This document shows, in pieces, positions 26,208-34,242 of a stretch of DNA of 64,000 bases; the stretch's first letter is position 1, and each line of letters begins with the position of its first letter. Below the pieces are notes generated by a model. It did no database searches. It was not told the origin of the DNA and saw nothing but the letters and a program-made list of their open reading frames with translations. This DNA comes from Kitasatospora azatica KCTC 9699 (GTDB lineage: Bacteria; Actinomycetota; Actinomycetes; Streptomycetales; Streptomycetaceae), in assembly GCF_000744785.1 (NCBI RefSeq), contig NZ_JQMO01000002.1:2108001-2172000 (forward strand), written 5' to 3'. Both the position numbers and the translations under genes were made by a program.

Positions 26208-27764
26208 TCAGCTCCCGTCGGGTCGGAGCATCAGGGCCGCGGTGCGCAGCAGGATCTTGACGTCCAGCCAGAGGCTCCAGCTCTCGATGTAGCGGTTGTC
26301 GAAGCGGGCCCGGTCCTCGATCGAGGTGTCCCCGCGCAGCCCGTTCACCTGGGCCAGACCGGTCAGTCCGACCGGGACCCGGTGCCGGTCGGCGTACTCC
26401 GGGTAGGCCTGGCTGAACCGCATGACGAAGTACGGGCGTTCGGGACGCGGGCCGACCAGGGTCATGTCGCCGCGCAGCACGTTCCACAGCTGCGGGAGTT
26501 CGTCCAGCGAGCTGCGGCGCAGCAACCGGCCGACGGCGCCCATCCGGTGGTCCTGGGAGATGTTCCAGCGGGTCGCCGACTCGTGCTCGTTGCTGGGGCG
26601 CAGGGTGCGGAACTTGAGCACGGTGAAGACCCGGCCGTCGAGTCCGGTGCGCTGCTGGCGGAACAGCACGCCCCTGCCGGTGTCGAAGCGCACGGCGACC
26701 GCGCAGGCGGCGAGCACCGGGGAGAGCAGCAGCACGCCGAGCCCGGCGGCGGCGATGTCCAGTGCTCGCTTGACCGCCCAGTTGGGTCGGCGCATCGCGG
26801 GGCGGGGCAGCCGCAGGCAGGGGTAGCCCCAGAGGTGGTCGGCGGTGCGGCGGATGCCCGGCTCCAGCGCGCCGTGCTCGCGCAGCGCCGGGACCAGCCA
26901 GACCTGGCAGCCGAGCCGGACCGCCTCGCGCAGCGCGACGGCGGTCTCCTGCTCGTCGGAGGCGCCGGCGGTGGCGATCAGGCGGCGCACTCCGTGCCGG
27001 CGGACCTCGCGTTCCAGCACCTCGCGGCCGCCGAGCACCGGCACCGGCGCGGTCAGCCGGGAGTCGCCCGGCAGCCGCGAGTCACCGGACAGCCGGGAGT
27101 CACCGGGCAGCAGGACGGGGGACGGGTCGAGGAAGCCGATCGGGCGCATGCCGTACTCGGGCCGCTCCAGCAGCGCGGTGGCGATCCGCTGGCCGAGCGG
27201 TCCGGCGCCGAGCAGCAGCACCGGTACCGGGTGGCGGCGCCGGACCCGGCGGAGCAGTCCGTAGAGCAGGGTGCGGCCGAGCAGCGCGAGCGTGACCAGC
27301 ACGGTGAGCAGGGCGAGCAGTCGGGGCCAGCCGGTCGGGCCGCAGCTGGGCCAGGCGCTGGGCAGGCAGCCTGCCAGGGTGACCGCGACGGCGAGCGCGA
27401 CCACCGCGCGGGCCGCCAGCGCGGGCAGTTCGTCCAGCGCGGAGGGGGTCATCCGGGTGCGGTACAGGCCGGCGGCCAGGTTGAGCGGCAGCAGGACGGG
27501 CAGTACGGCCGCGGCGGTGCTCAGCGGGTGGGCGGGACCGGTGGCGCAGGCCAGCGACCCGGCGCAGGCGGCGACCAGGTCGACCACGAGCAGCCCGAGC
27601 GGCAGCGCGGCCCGCGAGCGCAGACGCCGGCGGTGCCGGCCCAGTTGGGTTGCGGTGCGCGGCTGAGTGGGCCGGGCGGGCCGGTCGAGGACCTCGGTTG
27701 CGAGCCGCCGGCCGTTGGCCGCGGTTCGCCCAGGCCGCGGCACGCTCTCGTGGTCAATGGTCAT
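26208..27764 (-). CDS. Exopolysaccharide polyprenyl glycosylphosphotransferase (WcaJ/WbaP type)
   Basis: The 518-aa protein begins repeat-unit synthesis by moving a sugar-1-phosphate onto undecaprenyl phosphate. The N-terminal half has four or five membrane helices and a CoA-binding-like cytosolic domain. The C-terminal bacterial sugar-transferase domain starts near KRALDIAAAG (about 330) and includes VLKFRTLR, SLDELPQLWNVLRGDMTLVG (in parts) and LTGLAQVNG. GGGGAG lies about 10 bases before ATG 27764. It is the first gene of the contiguous operon. An internal run of GDSRL-type peptides comes from 18-bp repeats. Confidence 0.9.
   Translation of the reverse strand: MTIDHESVPRPGRTAANGRRLATEVLDRPARPTQPRTATQLGRHRRRLRSRAALPLGLLVVDLVAACAGSLACATGPAHPLSTAAAVLPVLLPLNLAAGLYRTRMTPSALDELPALAARAVVALAVAVTLAGCLPSAWPSCGPTGWPRLLALLTVLVTLALLGRTLLYGLLRRVRRRHPVPVLLLGAGPLGQRIATALLERPEYGMRPIGFLDPSPVLLPGDSRLSGDSRLPGDSRLTAPVPVLGGREVLEREVRRHGVRRLIATAGASDEQETAVALREAVRLGCQVWLVPALREHGALEPGIRRTADHLWGYPCLRLPRPAMRRPNWAVKRALDIAAAGLGVLLLSPVLAACAVAVRFDTGRGVLFRQQRTGLDGRVFTVLKFRTLRPSNEHESATRWNISQDHRMGAVGRLLRRSSLDELPQLWNVLRGDMTLVGPRPERPYFVMRFSQAYPEYADRHRVPVGLTGLAQVNGLRGDTSIEDRARFDNRYIESWSLWLDVKILLRTAALMLRPDGS
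27054..27107 (-). repeat. Three 18-bp tandem repeats in the sugar transferase gene
   Basis: Three units of the form cagccgggagtcaccggg (27054-27071, 27072-27089, 27090-27107) encode GDSRLx hexapeptides in the cytosolic domain. Units differ at one to three bases. Confidence 0.85.
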
Positions 27765-28094
27765 CAGCGCACGAACTCCCCTGCTGTGTACCCGGGATTC
27801 CCGGTACCGGGTGTGCCCACCTGCTCATCGTTCTTGCAATTAATCAGAAAGAAGCAGGCGAAATCAGACATTACCGAACATCGGCTACATTTCCGGAAGT
27901 TGACTTGCCATTTCATTCCACTCGCCTATTAATATGAATTTCTGACTAAGTCTCGACTGGGTCCGCGCTTGGGCCTTCATCTGGAGATTCACTCAGTCCC
28001 GGGCAAGCCACGGGCAACGCCGAATCAGACGGAAACGCGTGCGCTCGACTGGCGGTCGGCGGACATTGTCAGTCCCTCTTGTTACCTTGCGAGG
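27765..28094. promoter_or_regulatory. AT-rich control region between the EPS operon and TnpB remnant
   Basis: This gap contains an AT-rich stretch at about 27820-27955, strikingly unlike the rest of the window. On the plus strand TTGCCA (27905-27910) and TATTAA (27927-27932) are 16 bases apart, a reasonable promoter. The EPS operon promoter should lie here on the minus strand. No gene is supported. Confidence 0.45.
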
Positions 28095-28865
28095 GTGAAG
28101 GTCGTGGTGCAGGTGAAGCTGTTGCCGACCGCCCAGCAGGCGGCGGCGCTCAGCGCAACCCTGTCTACGTGCAACCAGGCCGCTGACGCGGCGTCGGTGG
28201 TCGCGTTCAAGGAGAAGGCGTTCTCCCGCAACGAATTGCAGAAGCTCGTATACGCGGACCTCAAAGCGCAGTTCGGGCTGGGAGCGCAGGCCGCGGTGCG
28301 GACCGTGAAGAAGGTCGTCGACGCCTACACGACGCTTCGCGCCAGCGTGCGGGCCGGAAACCTCGGCGGCCCCGCCTCCAAACGCCGTTGCAAGGCCGAA
28401 GGAAAGCCGATCGCCTTCCGCTCCGATGCAGCACAGCCGTACGACGACCGCTTGCTGTCCTGGCGGCACGACGCAGGGACGGTATCGATTGGCGAACGCA
28501 CCGGACGCGGGATCGCCCTGGAAGACCTCGGGACGATCCGCGACCGGGTACGGCCTCACCAGCACCAGCGGGCCGCGCTCTCCTCCTGGCCGTTCCACCA
28601 GCTCGGCGAGCACGTCGCCTACAAGGCCGCCCGCAAGGGCGTCCCCGTGCTCATGGTGGACGCGGCCTACACCTCCCAGACGTGCCCGCGCTGTCGGCAT
28701 GTCTCCCGCAGGAACCGTCCAAGTCGGGATTGGTTCTGTTGTCGTCGGTGCGGTCTCGCTGGGCCCGCCGATGTCGTCGCCGGGGTCAATGTGCGCAACC
28801 GCGCACGCTCGGCGTGGGCCTTCGTCAACATGCCCCAACTCGAACCCACCTCCAAAGTGGCATAG
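28095..28865 (+). pseudogene. tnpB: IS605-type TnpB with an internal deletion removing RuvC-I
   Basis: TnpB proteins are RNA-guided nucleases of IS200/IS605 elements, usually near 400 aa. This reading (256 aa from GTG 28095) has a normal N-terminus (VKVVVQVKLLPTAQQ, then LSWRHDAGTVSI). It then jumps to GRGIALEDLGTIRDR, the RuvC-II glutamate segment. About 130-140 residues, including the RuvC-I GVDLG aspartate, are missing at about 28488-28495 without breaking the frame. The zinc finger (CPRC and CCRRC) and RuvC-III segment (ADVVAGVNVRNRA) remain. It should be nuclease-dead. No TnpA is present. It sits between two EPS genes. Confidence 0.82.
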
Positions 28866-28988
28866 AGCGTTGCGGCCGACCGCGCCCCCTCGTACCGGGC
28901 ACGGCTGAGCAGCTATCAACGTCCTGGACGACCGAGCCAACAACCTCGGCCACGTGCAGGACAGAGAAGTTGACTGCCTGAGAAACGA
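28866..28988. other. TnpB downstream flank, possible guide-RNA/right-end remnant
   Basis: In IS605 elements the omega RNA and right end overlap and follow the tnpB 3' end. Sequence here is gene-free and lies between the tnpB stop and the GT4 stop, but I cannot define an end or a guide by eye. Confidence 0.3.
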
Positions 28989-30137
28989 TCAGATCCGCGC
29001 GGGGACACGGGGAGTCGACTGGCCCGCGATGATCGACTTCTGATACAGCTCGGACACCCGAGCGACCACCGTGCGAATGTCATGACGGCCCGTCACCCAG
29101 CCCCGCGCCGCCACCCCGCGCTGGGCACAGTCCAGCGGCTCGGACAGCGCCGCCGCCAGCGCGTTGGTCAGCGCGGCCGGATCGTTCACCGGGATCAGCC
29201 CACCCTCCCGCTGGGCCGGCGGCAACTGCTCGCGGGCCCCCGGCACATCGGCCAGCAGCACCGGCCGGGCCATCGCCATCGCCTCCAGCGGGGCCAGCGC
29301 CATCCCTTCCCAGCGCGAGGGCAGCACCACCAGATCGGCGGCCGCCAACCAGGGGCGCGGGTCCGGTACGTCACCGGTCAGCCGCACCCGGTACGGCTCC
29401 GGCAGCGCCCGCGCCTGCGCGGCCAGCGCCTGCGCGTCCGGACCGCCGCCGACCAGCGCCAACCGGGCCGTCGGCACCCGGCGCAGCACCGCCGGCCAGG
29501 CGGCGAGCAGCAGGTCCTGCCCCTTCTGCCGACAGAGCCGGCCCACGCAGACGGCCAGCGGCTCGGACAGGTCGAGGCCGAGCGAGAGGCGGGCGGCCCG
29601 GCGCTCGGCCGGCGCGTAGTGGGCCAGGTCGACCCCGTTGGGCACCACGGTGAACGCGGCCTCGACGCCGACCGCCTCGCCGTCGAGCTGCTCCTGCTCG
29701 CTGACACAGAGCACCGAGCTGGCCCAGCGCGTCGCATACCGCTCCCAGCGGATGCTGGCGGTGGCGAGGGACCCGGTGGCGGCGGCGAAGGACCAGGCGT
29801 GCGGCTGGAAGACGGTGGGCAGCCGCCCCCGCACGGCCAGCCGGCCGGCCAGACCGGCCTTGGCGCTGTGCAGGTGGACCAGGTCGGGGGCCACCTGCTG
29901 GACCAGGCGGCGCAGCCGGGCGGTCTCGGCGGTCACGCTGGGCCCCGGCGAGCGGCGGGCCGGCCAGTCCAGCGACTCGGCCCCCGCCGCCACCGCCTCG
30001 GGCCCGAGCCGGCCGCCGGGCGGGCAGGCCACCAGCACCCGGTGGCCGGCCGCGCGCTGCCCGCGCACCAGATCGGTGACCACTCGGGCGACGCCGCCGT
30101 CCACCGGCTGGGAGACATGAAGGATCGTCAGATGCAC
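28989..30137 (-). CDS. Glycosyltransferase family 4 (EPS locus, separated member)
   Basis: This 382-aa GT-B enzyme has the N-terminal loop VSQPVDGGVARVVTDL and the C-terminal VGRLCRQKGQDLLL. The EX7E motif is EGMALAPLE. The order and strand fit the first gene of the EPS operon, now about 1.2 kb upstream of the sugar transferase because of the TnpB-bearing insert. The start is GTG 30137 (HLTILHVSQP). The RBS is weak. Confidence 0.83.
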   Translation of the reverse strand: MHLTILHVSQPVDGGVARVVTDLVRGQRAAGHRVLVACPPGGRLGPEAVAAGAESLDWPARRSPGPSVTAETARLRRLVQQVAPDLVHLHSAKAGLAGRLAVRGRLPTVFQPHAWSFAAATGSLATASIRWERYATRWASSVLCVSEQEQLDGEAVGVEAAFTVVPNGVDLAHYAPAERRAARLSLGLDLSEPLAVCVGRLCRQKGQDLLLAAWPAVLRRVPTARLALVGGGPDAQALAAQARALPEPYRVRLTGDVPDPRPWLAAADLVVLPSRWEGMALAPLEAMAMARPVLLADVPGAREQLPPAQREGGLIPVNDPAALTNALAAALSEPLDCAQRGVAARGWVTGRHDIRTVVARVSELYQKSIIAGQSTPRVPARI

Positions 30138-30265
30138 GGCCGCGAGCCTAGGGTGGCTTCGGGTGGCGATCCGTGCGCCGTCACCCGCCAGGGGTCGGGG
30201 TTCGCCCGTACGGCTGGCGGGTCGTACGGGTGTCCGTTACTTCAGCCTGCTTTGGCCGACGTACT

Positions 30266-30709
30266 TCACTTCACGTAGTTCTCGAGGCGGGCCAGCACCT
30301 CGTCGTGGATCCGGTTCAGGCCCTTGGGCGCGAAGGTGCGCTCGAAGAAGCCGCCGATGCCGCCGGCGCCCTGCCAAGTGGTCTCGATCGCCACCGTGGT
30401 CTGCCCGGCGGCGGCGGCCGCGGCGACCGTCCAGGTGATCACCATCGAGGAGTTGGCGTCGGTCTCCACCAGGGTGCCGGCCGTGGGCGCGCTGACCGTG
30501 AAGAGGCAGTCCCGCACCCGCTTCTCGGTGGCCTGCAGCTTCCAGTGCACCTGGGTGCCCGCGCCGATCCCGCCGGCCCGCACCTCGTACTCGCTGTACT
30601 GCGCGGGCAGCAGCTTCGGCCGGACCGTGCTGTAGTCGGCGACCGCCTCGTACACCTGCTCCGGGGTGGCGGTGTAGGTCCGCTCGGTGCGGGCGTGGAC
30701 CTGGGCCAT
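30266..30709 (-). CDS. SRPBCC (START-like) family protein
   Basis: This 147-aa polyketide-cyclase/START-like protein begins VHARTERTYTATPEQVYEAV, the usual first strand and helix. It ends in a long amphipathic helix (FAPKGLNRIHDEVLARLENY). Such proteins bind hydrophobic ligands or act as aromatases or chaperones; the ligand is unknown. GGAGCAG precedes the ATG at 30709. It is divergent from the HipA-like kinase with a 56-base shared promoter region. Confidence 0.78.
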   Translation of the reverse strand: MAQVHARTERTYTATPEQVYEAVADYSTVRPKLLPAQYSEYEVRAGGIGAGTQVHWKLQATEKRVRDCLFTVSAPTAGTLVETDANSSMVITWTVAAAAAAGQTTVAIETTWQGAGGIGGFFERTFAPKGLNRIHDEVLARLENYVK

Positions 30710-30765
30710 GGGGCTGCTCCTATAACAGTCGATGCGTTGGGCCCGCCCAGCTTAGGCTGACTGCT

Positions 30766-31629
30766 GTGCTGACTTCGGTGAAGGCTCTTCGCTATCTCGA
30801 CCCGCTGCGGGCCGGCGGTTCGGTCCCCGGCATCGTGGAGACCGACGACCTGGGCACCTACGTGGTCAAGTTCACCGGCGCCGCGCAGGGCCACAAGGCG
30901 CTGGTGGCCGAGGTGATCGTCGGCGAGCTGGGCCGCCGGTTGGGCCTGCGGATCCCCGAGCTGGTGCTGGTCGACTTCGACCCGGCGGTGGCCGCGCACG
31001 AGCCCGACCCCGAGATCCAGGACCTGCTGAAGGCCAGCGCCGGCCTCAACCTGGGGATGGACTACCTGCCCGGCTCACGCGACTTCAGGCCCGGCGAGGC
31101 CCTGGCGGTCGACCGGGTCGAAGCCGGACGGGTGGTCTGGCTGGACGCGCTGACCGCCAACGTCGACCGCACCCGCAGCAACCCGAACCTGATGGTCTGG
31201 CACCGGCGGCTCTGGCTGATCGACAACGGCGCCGGGCTGGTCTTCCACCACCGCTGGTCGACCCACCTCACCTCGATCGACCGCGGCTATCCGATGGAGA
31301 ACCACGCGCTCGGCCCGTACGCACCCGATGTCGCGCACGCGGACGCCGAGTTGGCGCCGAAGGTGACCGAGGCGCTGCTGCGCGAGGTGGTGGCGCTGGT
31401 ACCCGAGGAGTGGCTCACCCCGGCCGAGGACGGCTTCGCCACCGTCGACGAGCTGCGCGAGGCCTATGTGCAGCACCTGGCAGCCCGTGCCGCGGTCTCC
31501 GAGCGGTGGCTGCCGCGGGAGTTCGCGACGGAGGAGCAGCTGCGCTCGGCGGAGGCGGCCGCCCGGGCGCGCAGCCAGGCCGGTCGGCCGGCCTGGCTGC
31601 AGCAGGTACCGGACCTGCACGGGCACTGA
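30766..31629 (+). CDS. HipA-family kinase-like protein
   Basis: This 287-aa protein matches the HipA-like kinases of actinomycetes. Its ATP-binding strands are DDLGTYVVKFTGAAQGHKAL, read in parts. A catalytic-loop-like DALTANVDRTRSNPN and metal-loop-like WLIDNGAGLVF are present, equivalents of the HxDxxxxN and DNG motifs. Targets are unknown. In many actinomycetes such a kinase is followed by a DUF3037 gene. Here the next gene is convergent and unrelated, so the partner is missing. Start GTG 30766. Confidence 0.75.
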   Translation: MLTSVKALRYLDPLRAGGSVPGIVETDDLGTYVVKFTGAAQGHKALVAEVIVGELGRRLGLRIPELVLVDFDPAVAAHEPDPEIQDLLKASAGLNLGMDYLPGSRDFRPGEALAVDRVEAGRVVWLDALTANVDRTRSNPNLMVWHRRLWLIDNGAGLVFHHRWSTHLTSIDRGYPMENHALGPYAPDVAHADAELAPKVTEALLREVVALVPEEWLTPAEDGFATVDELREAYVQHLAARAAVSERWLPREFATEEQLRSAEAAARARSQAGRPAWLQQVPDLHGH

Positions 31630-31647
31630 GCTGCTTCTCTCGGTGCC

Positions 31648-32811
31648 CTACTCCGCGTGGCAGGTGGGCCCGAGGTCGAGCAGGCCCGGGTAGGTGTCGA
31701 GGGCGAGGCAGTAGTCCGTGCTCCCGTCCGTCGTGCTGACGCCGTTGGCCGGCGCGTAGACGGTGCCGTAGTAGGACGTGCTGCTGCAGTCGCGGTTGAC
31801 CGTGGTGGTCGTGGTCGGCAGCGCCCAGCCCTTGACGAAGACGGTGACCCGGCGCGCCTGGGCGCTCGGCGGAACCGTCACCTGCTGCGCCCAGGTGGTG
31901 GTGGTCGTGGTCTTCGAGGTGATGCTGATCCCGAAGTGCTGGTCGGCGGAGACCTGCACGTCGAGGAGCTTGAACGGGAAGCCCACCTCCTCGTGGAAGT
32001 CCGCGCTGGCCGAGGCCGTGACGGTGAAGCTCGCCGAGTGCGTGGTGGACCAGTTGATCTGACCGCCGCTGCCCTGCCAGAGCGGACTGTGCTGATCGGT
32101 CGCCAGCCAGGCGTCCACCGGCTTGCCGCTCACCTGGCTGGACATGCCCGTGTCGCAGACCACCCCGTGGCCCTGGACCGTTGTCGTCGAACTTCCGGCC
32201 GTGTCGCCGCACGGGTTCCGGTTGCCGACCGCGCAGACCGTCAGATCGTGCCGGAAGGTCTGCGACCGGACGGTGGAGCCGACCCGGAAGGTCGCGGTGA
32301 CGCTACTGACGTGCCACGGAGCACCGTTGGCGGCGGGCGTGTGCAGGGCGAGCAGGATCTCGTACGCCCCAGAGCCCTTACCGGACACCGTCGCGCCCGC
32401 CAGCGGTCGCAGCTGTGCCCCAGTGCCTGCGTCCAGCATGCTCGGCTGCCCCTGCCGCACGCCCACCGCCTGCTTCGCGTCCGCGTCGACCGGCAGCAAC
32501 TGCGGCTCGGCAGAAGTCAGTCGGACCGGCGCGTCGCCGTCGGCGAGCGTCAGCCCGAGCAGCGTGAGCGACTTGCCGGTGGCCACCCTGATCACCAGAC
32601 CACCATCGGTCACGTCCCCCGTACCCGGCGCGCTGACCCGGAACAACCCGCCGAGCGAAGCGTCGGTCAGCAGCGGCTCCGCCGCCGCCGGGTCGGCCGC
32701 CCACCCGCCGGCCAGCAACCAGACCGCCGTCCCCACCACCAGCAGCCCGACGGCGAGCAGCGCACCTCCCCGTCTCGTTCGAACTCTCGTTCGCACCAAG
32801 TGAATTGGCAT
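31648..32811 (-). CDS. Secreted Ser/Thr-rich protein, aerolysin/ETX-MTX2-like candidate
   Basis: The 387-aa protein has a Sec signal or anchor (LLAVGLLVVGTAVWLLAGG). The distal half alternates polar and hydrophobic residues in two long strands, STTHSASFTVTASASADF and SADQHFGISITSKTTTTTTW, around EEVGFPFKLLDV. It then reads QQVTVPPSAQARRVTVFV. That strand-hairpin-strand pattern with a following VPP turn is what I associate with the membrane-insertion region of ETX/MTX2 pore-forming proteins. Six cysteines suggest disulfides. The assignment is by pattern only; an adhesin-like beta protein is the alternative. Confidence 0.5.
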   Translation of the reverse strand: MPIHLVRTRVRTRRGGALLAVGLLVVGTAVWLLAGGWAADPAAAEPLLTDASLGGLFRVSAPGTGDVTDGGLVIRVATGKSLTLLGLTLADGDAPVRLTSAEPQLLPVDADAKQAVGVRQGQPSMLDAGTGAQLRPLAGATVSGKGSGAYEILLALHTPAANGAPWHVSSVTATFRVGSTVRSQTFRHDLTVCAVGNRNPCGDTAGSSTTTVQGHGVVCDTGMSSQVSGKPVDAWLATDQHSPLWQGSGGQINWSTTHSASFTVTASASADFHEEVGFPFKLLDVQVSADQHFGISITSKTTTTTTWAQQVTVPPSAQARRVTVFVKGWALPTTTTTVNRDCSSTSYYGTVYAPANGVSTTDGSTDYCLALDTYPGLLDLGPTCHAE

Positions 32812-33155
32812 GTTCGACCCCGATCCTGTCGGCCCCCGACAGATCGAGTCTTGCCCCGGTTAACGGGTGTCGAAAGGCAGTCCGGCGATTGGCACAGAAG
32901 CGTGACGCTCAGCTCGTACCCGAGCCATCGAACAACGGGGGCGGCGCGCAGAGCGGGCACCGGCAGGCCGGCCACTAGTCGGTGACCGGGTGGAGGTATG
33001 AGGTGCACACGGCCATCGCGGAGGTGCGGTGCGGGTTGATTTCACGGGCGACTCACCCTCTCTCATAGAGGGGGAAGTTGGGCCAGAGCAGGGGGCAAGG
33101 GATGCTTCTTCGACGGGATCGGCTCGGCCACTCCCGGAGGAGCAACTGCCAGGGA
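32812..33155. other. Intergenic region upstream of the secreted beta protein
   Basis: There is no supported gene. A ccctct/agaggg hairpin lies at 33056-33072. On the minus strand it follows the small unknown gene at 33156-33389 and may act as its terminator. Confidence 0.35.
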
Positions 33156-33389
33156 TCAGTGGTGCGCACACGCGACTCCGCGCCGGATCAGCGCCGCGAT
33201 CCGCAGCGCCACCTCCGGCTGGACACAACCGAGTTGGACCAACATATTGCCGGTGAGGGAGGAGGGCTGGTCGAGGCAGATGGAGGGCGTGATGATGCCG
33301 TCCGAGGCGAGGGCGAGAATCAGCTCACGCTGGGCGTCAGCGGCAGCGGCGCGCTGGGGGGCGGTGGCGGCTTGGTAGATGGAGGGCAT
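33156..33389 (-). CDS. Small unknown protein divergent from the XRE fragment
   Basis: This 77-aa reading starts MPSIYQAATA and looks mostly helical, with two cysteines, and ends ALIRRGVACAHH. I do not recognise it. Support comes from an ATG start, a mostly GC3-rich codon pattern, and its position divergent from a regulator gene, as is common for small partners of XRE proteins in actinomycetes. The RBS is weak. Confidence 0.4.
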   Translation of the reverse strand: MPSIYQAATAPQRAAAADAQRELILALASDGIITPSICLDQPSSLTGNMLVQLGCVQPEVALRIAALIRRGVACAHH

Positions 33390-33511
33390 GGCGGGGCTCG
33401 CTTTCTGTAACTGGGCAATGTCACCGACTGTGCCCCAAGCGTTGCAGTGTGCGACTACGATTTAAAGAGGGCGGGAGCTTATTCCTGTGATGCAAGGAAG
33501 GAAGTGAACGC

Positions 33512-33668
33512 ATGAGCGAGGGAATTGACCCGACGGAGTCGATCGCGGAGTTCTTTGCCGACCGCGTCCGACGTGCTCGGAAGCGCAAAGGCCTGATACA
33601 GGCACGGCTTGGCACGCTGACCCATACCCACCGCACTCGGATCAACCGGATCGAGCGCACCACCGACG
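33512..33668 (+). pseudogene. XRE-family regulator, truncated to its N-terminal HTH
   Basis: A strong RBS (AAGGAAGG) precedes ATG 33512. The first about 52 residues are a standard XRE helix-turn-helix: FFADRVRRARKRKGL, then THTHRTRINRIERTT. After about 33668 the frame stays open but the sequence changes to signal-peptidase-like residues, so the regulator is cut off at its third or fourth helix. AT-rich sequence at about 33455-33480 probably holds its promoter. Confidence 0.6.
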
Positions 33669-33790
33669 GCCTGGGTGTCGCCACCACGGTGGCCGGCGGC
33701 GTCTACGCCCTCGCCCCCTACCGCATAACCCACACCGCCAGCATGGCGATGTCCCCAACGCTCAAGCCCGGCGACCCGCTTGTGGGCACC
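33669..33790 (+). pseudogene. Signal peptidase I fragment
   Basis: In the same frame as the XRE piece, residues read GVYALAPYRITHTASMAMSP and then TLKPGDPLVG. This matches the membrane-helix end and catalytic-Ser box (S-M-x-P-T-L-x-x-G-D) of type I signal peptidases. The catalytic Lys region and everything after it are missing. GC3 is high on the plus strand only up to about 33790. Confidence 0.5.
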
Positions 33791-34095
33791 ACCTGCGACC
33801 TGGTGAACAACACGAGGTTGTACTCGTTCCCGTCGGCGTCACGGTACAGCGCCAGGTCGACCCCCGCGCAGCCATGGCTGTGCGTGATCAGGCCCGCCAG
33901 CGTGGGGGCCACGGTGTCCGGCCCGGTGCAGTCGGGGTTGGCCTTCTCGGCGACCAGGGTGTAGCAGCTGACCTGTTGCGGGTAGACGGTCGACGGACTC
34001 AGCGCCACCGTGCTCTTCGCAGCGGCCGGGTGGTGCGGCGCCACCAGCCCGTACACCCCGAGCCCGGCGATCCCCAGCACCCGGCTATCAGACAC
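33718..34095 (-). pseudogene. Remnant of a small secreted protein
   Basis: On the minus strand GC3-rich codons run from about 34095 to about 33790. They encode a signal-like VLGIAGLGVYGLVAP and then STVALSPSTVYPQQVSCYTL and HGCAGVDLALYRDADGNEY, with cysteines that could form disulfides. The last about 25 codons (33718-33790) are antisense to the signal-peptidase fragment, so the true C-terminus is lost. No convincing RBS precedes GTG 34095 or 34080. Family unknown. Confidence 0.45.
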
Positions 34096-34242
34096 TCCTC
34101 GATGCGATGCAAAACTGTTGCACCATATGTCAGTTGAGTCGCCTCTGGGATCGCCCAAGTTGGTTGACAGTGCATCAGCAATCGGAAAGCCTGGCTCGGA
34201 CACTGGCAGTGCAGGCATCTTGATGACGGGGCGTGGCGGACT

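Noticed and set aside
23122..26487. A single 1121-aa open frame on the minus strand
   Set aside because: Its first half is a low-information frame over the O-antigen polymerase gene. The real flippase starts at ATG 24861 with an ATGA overlap.
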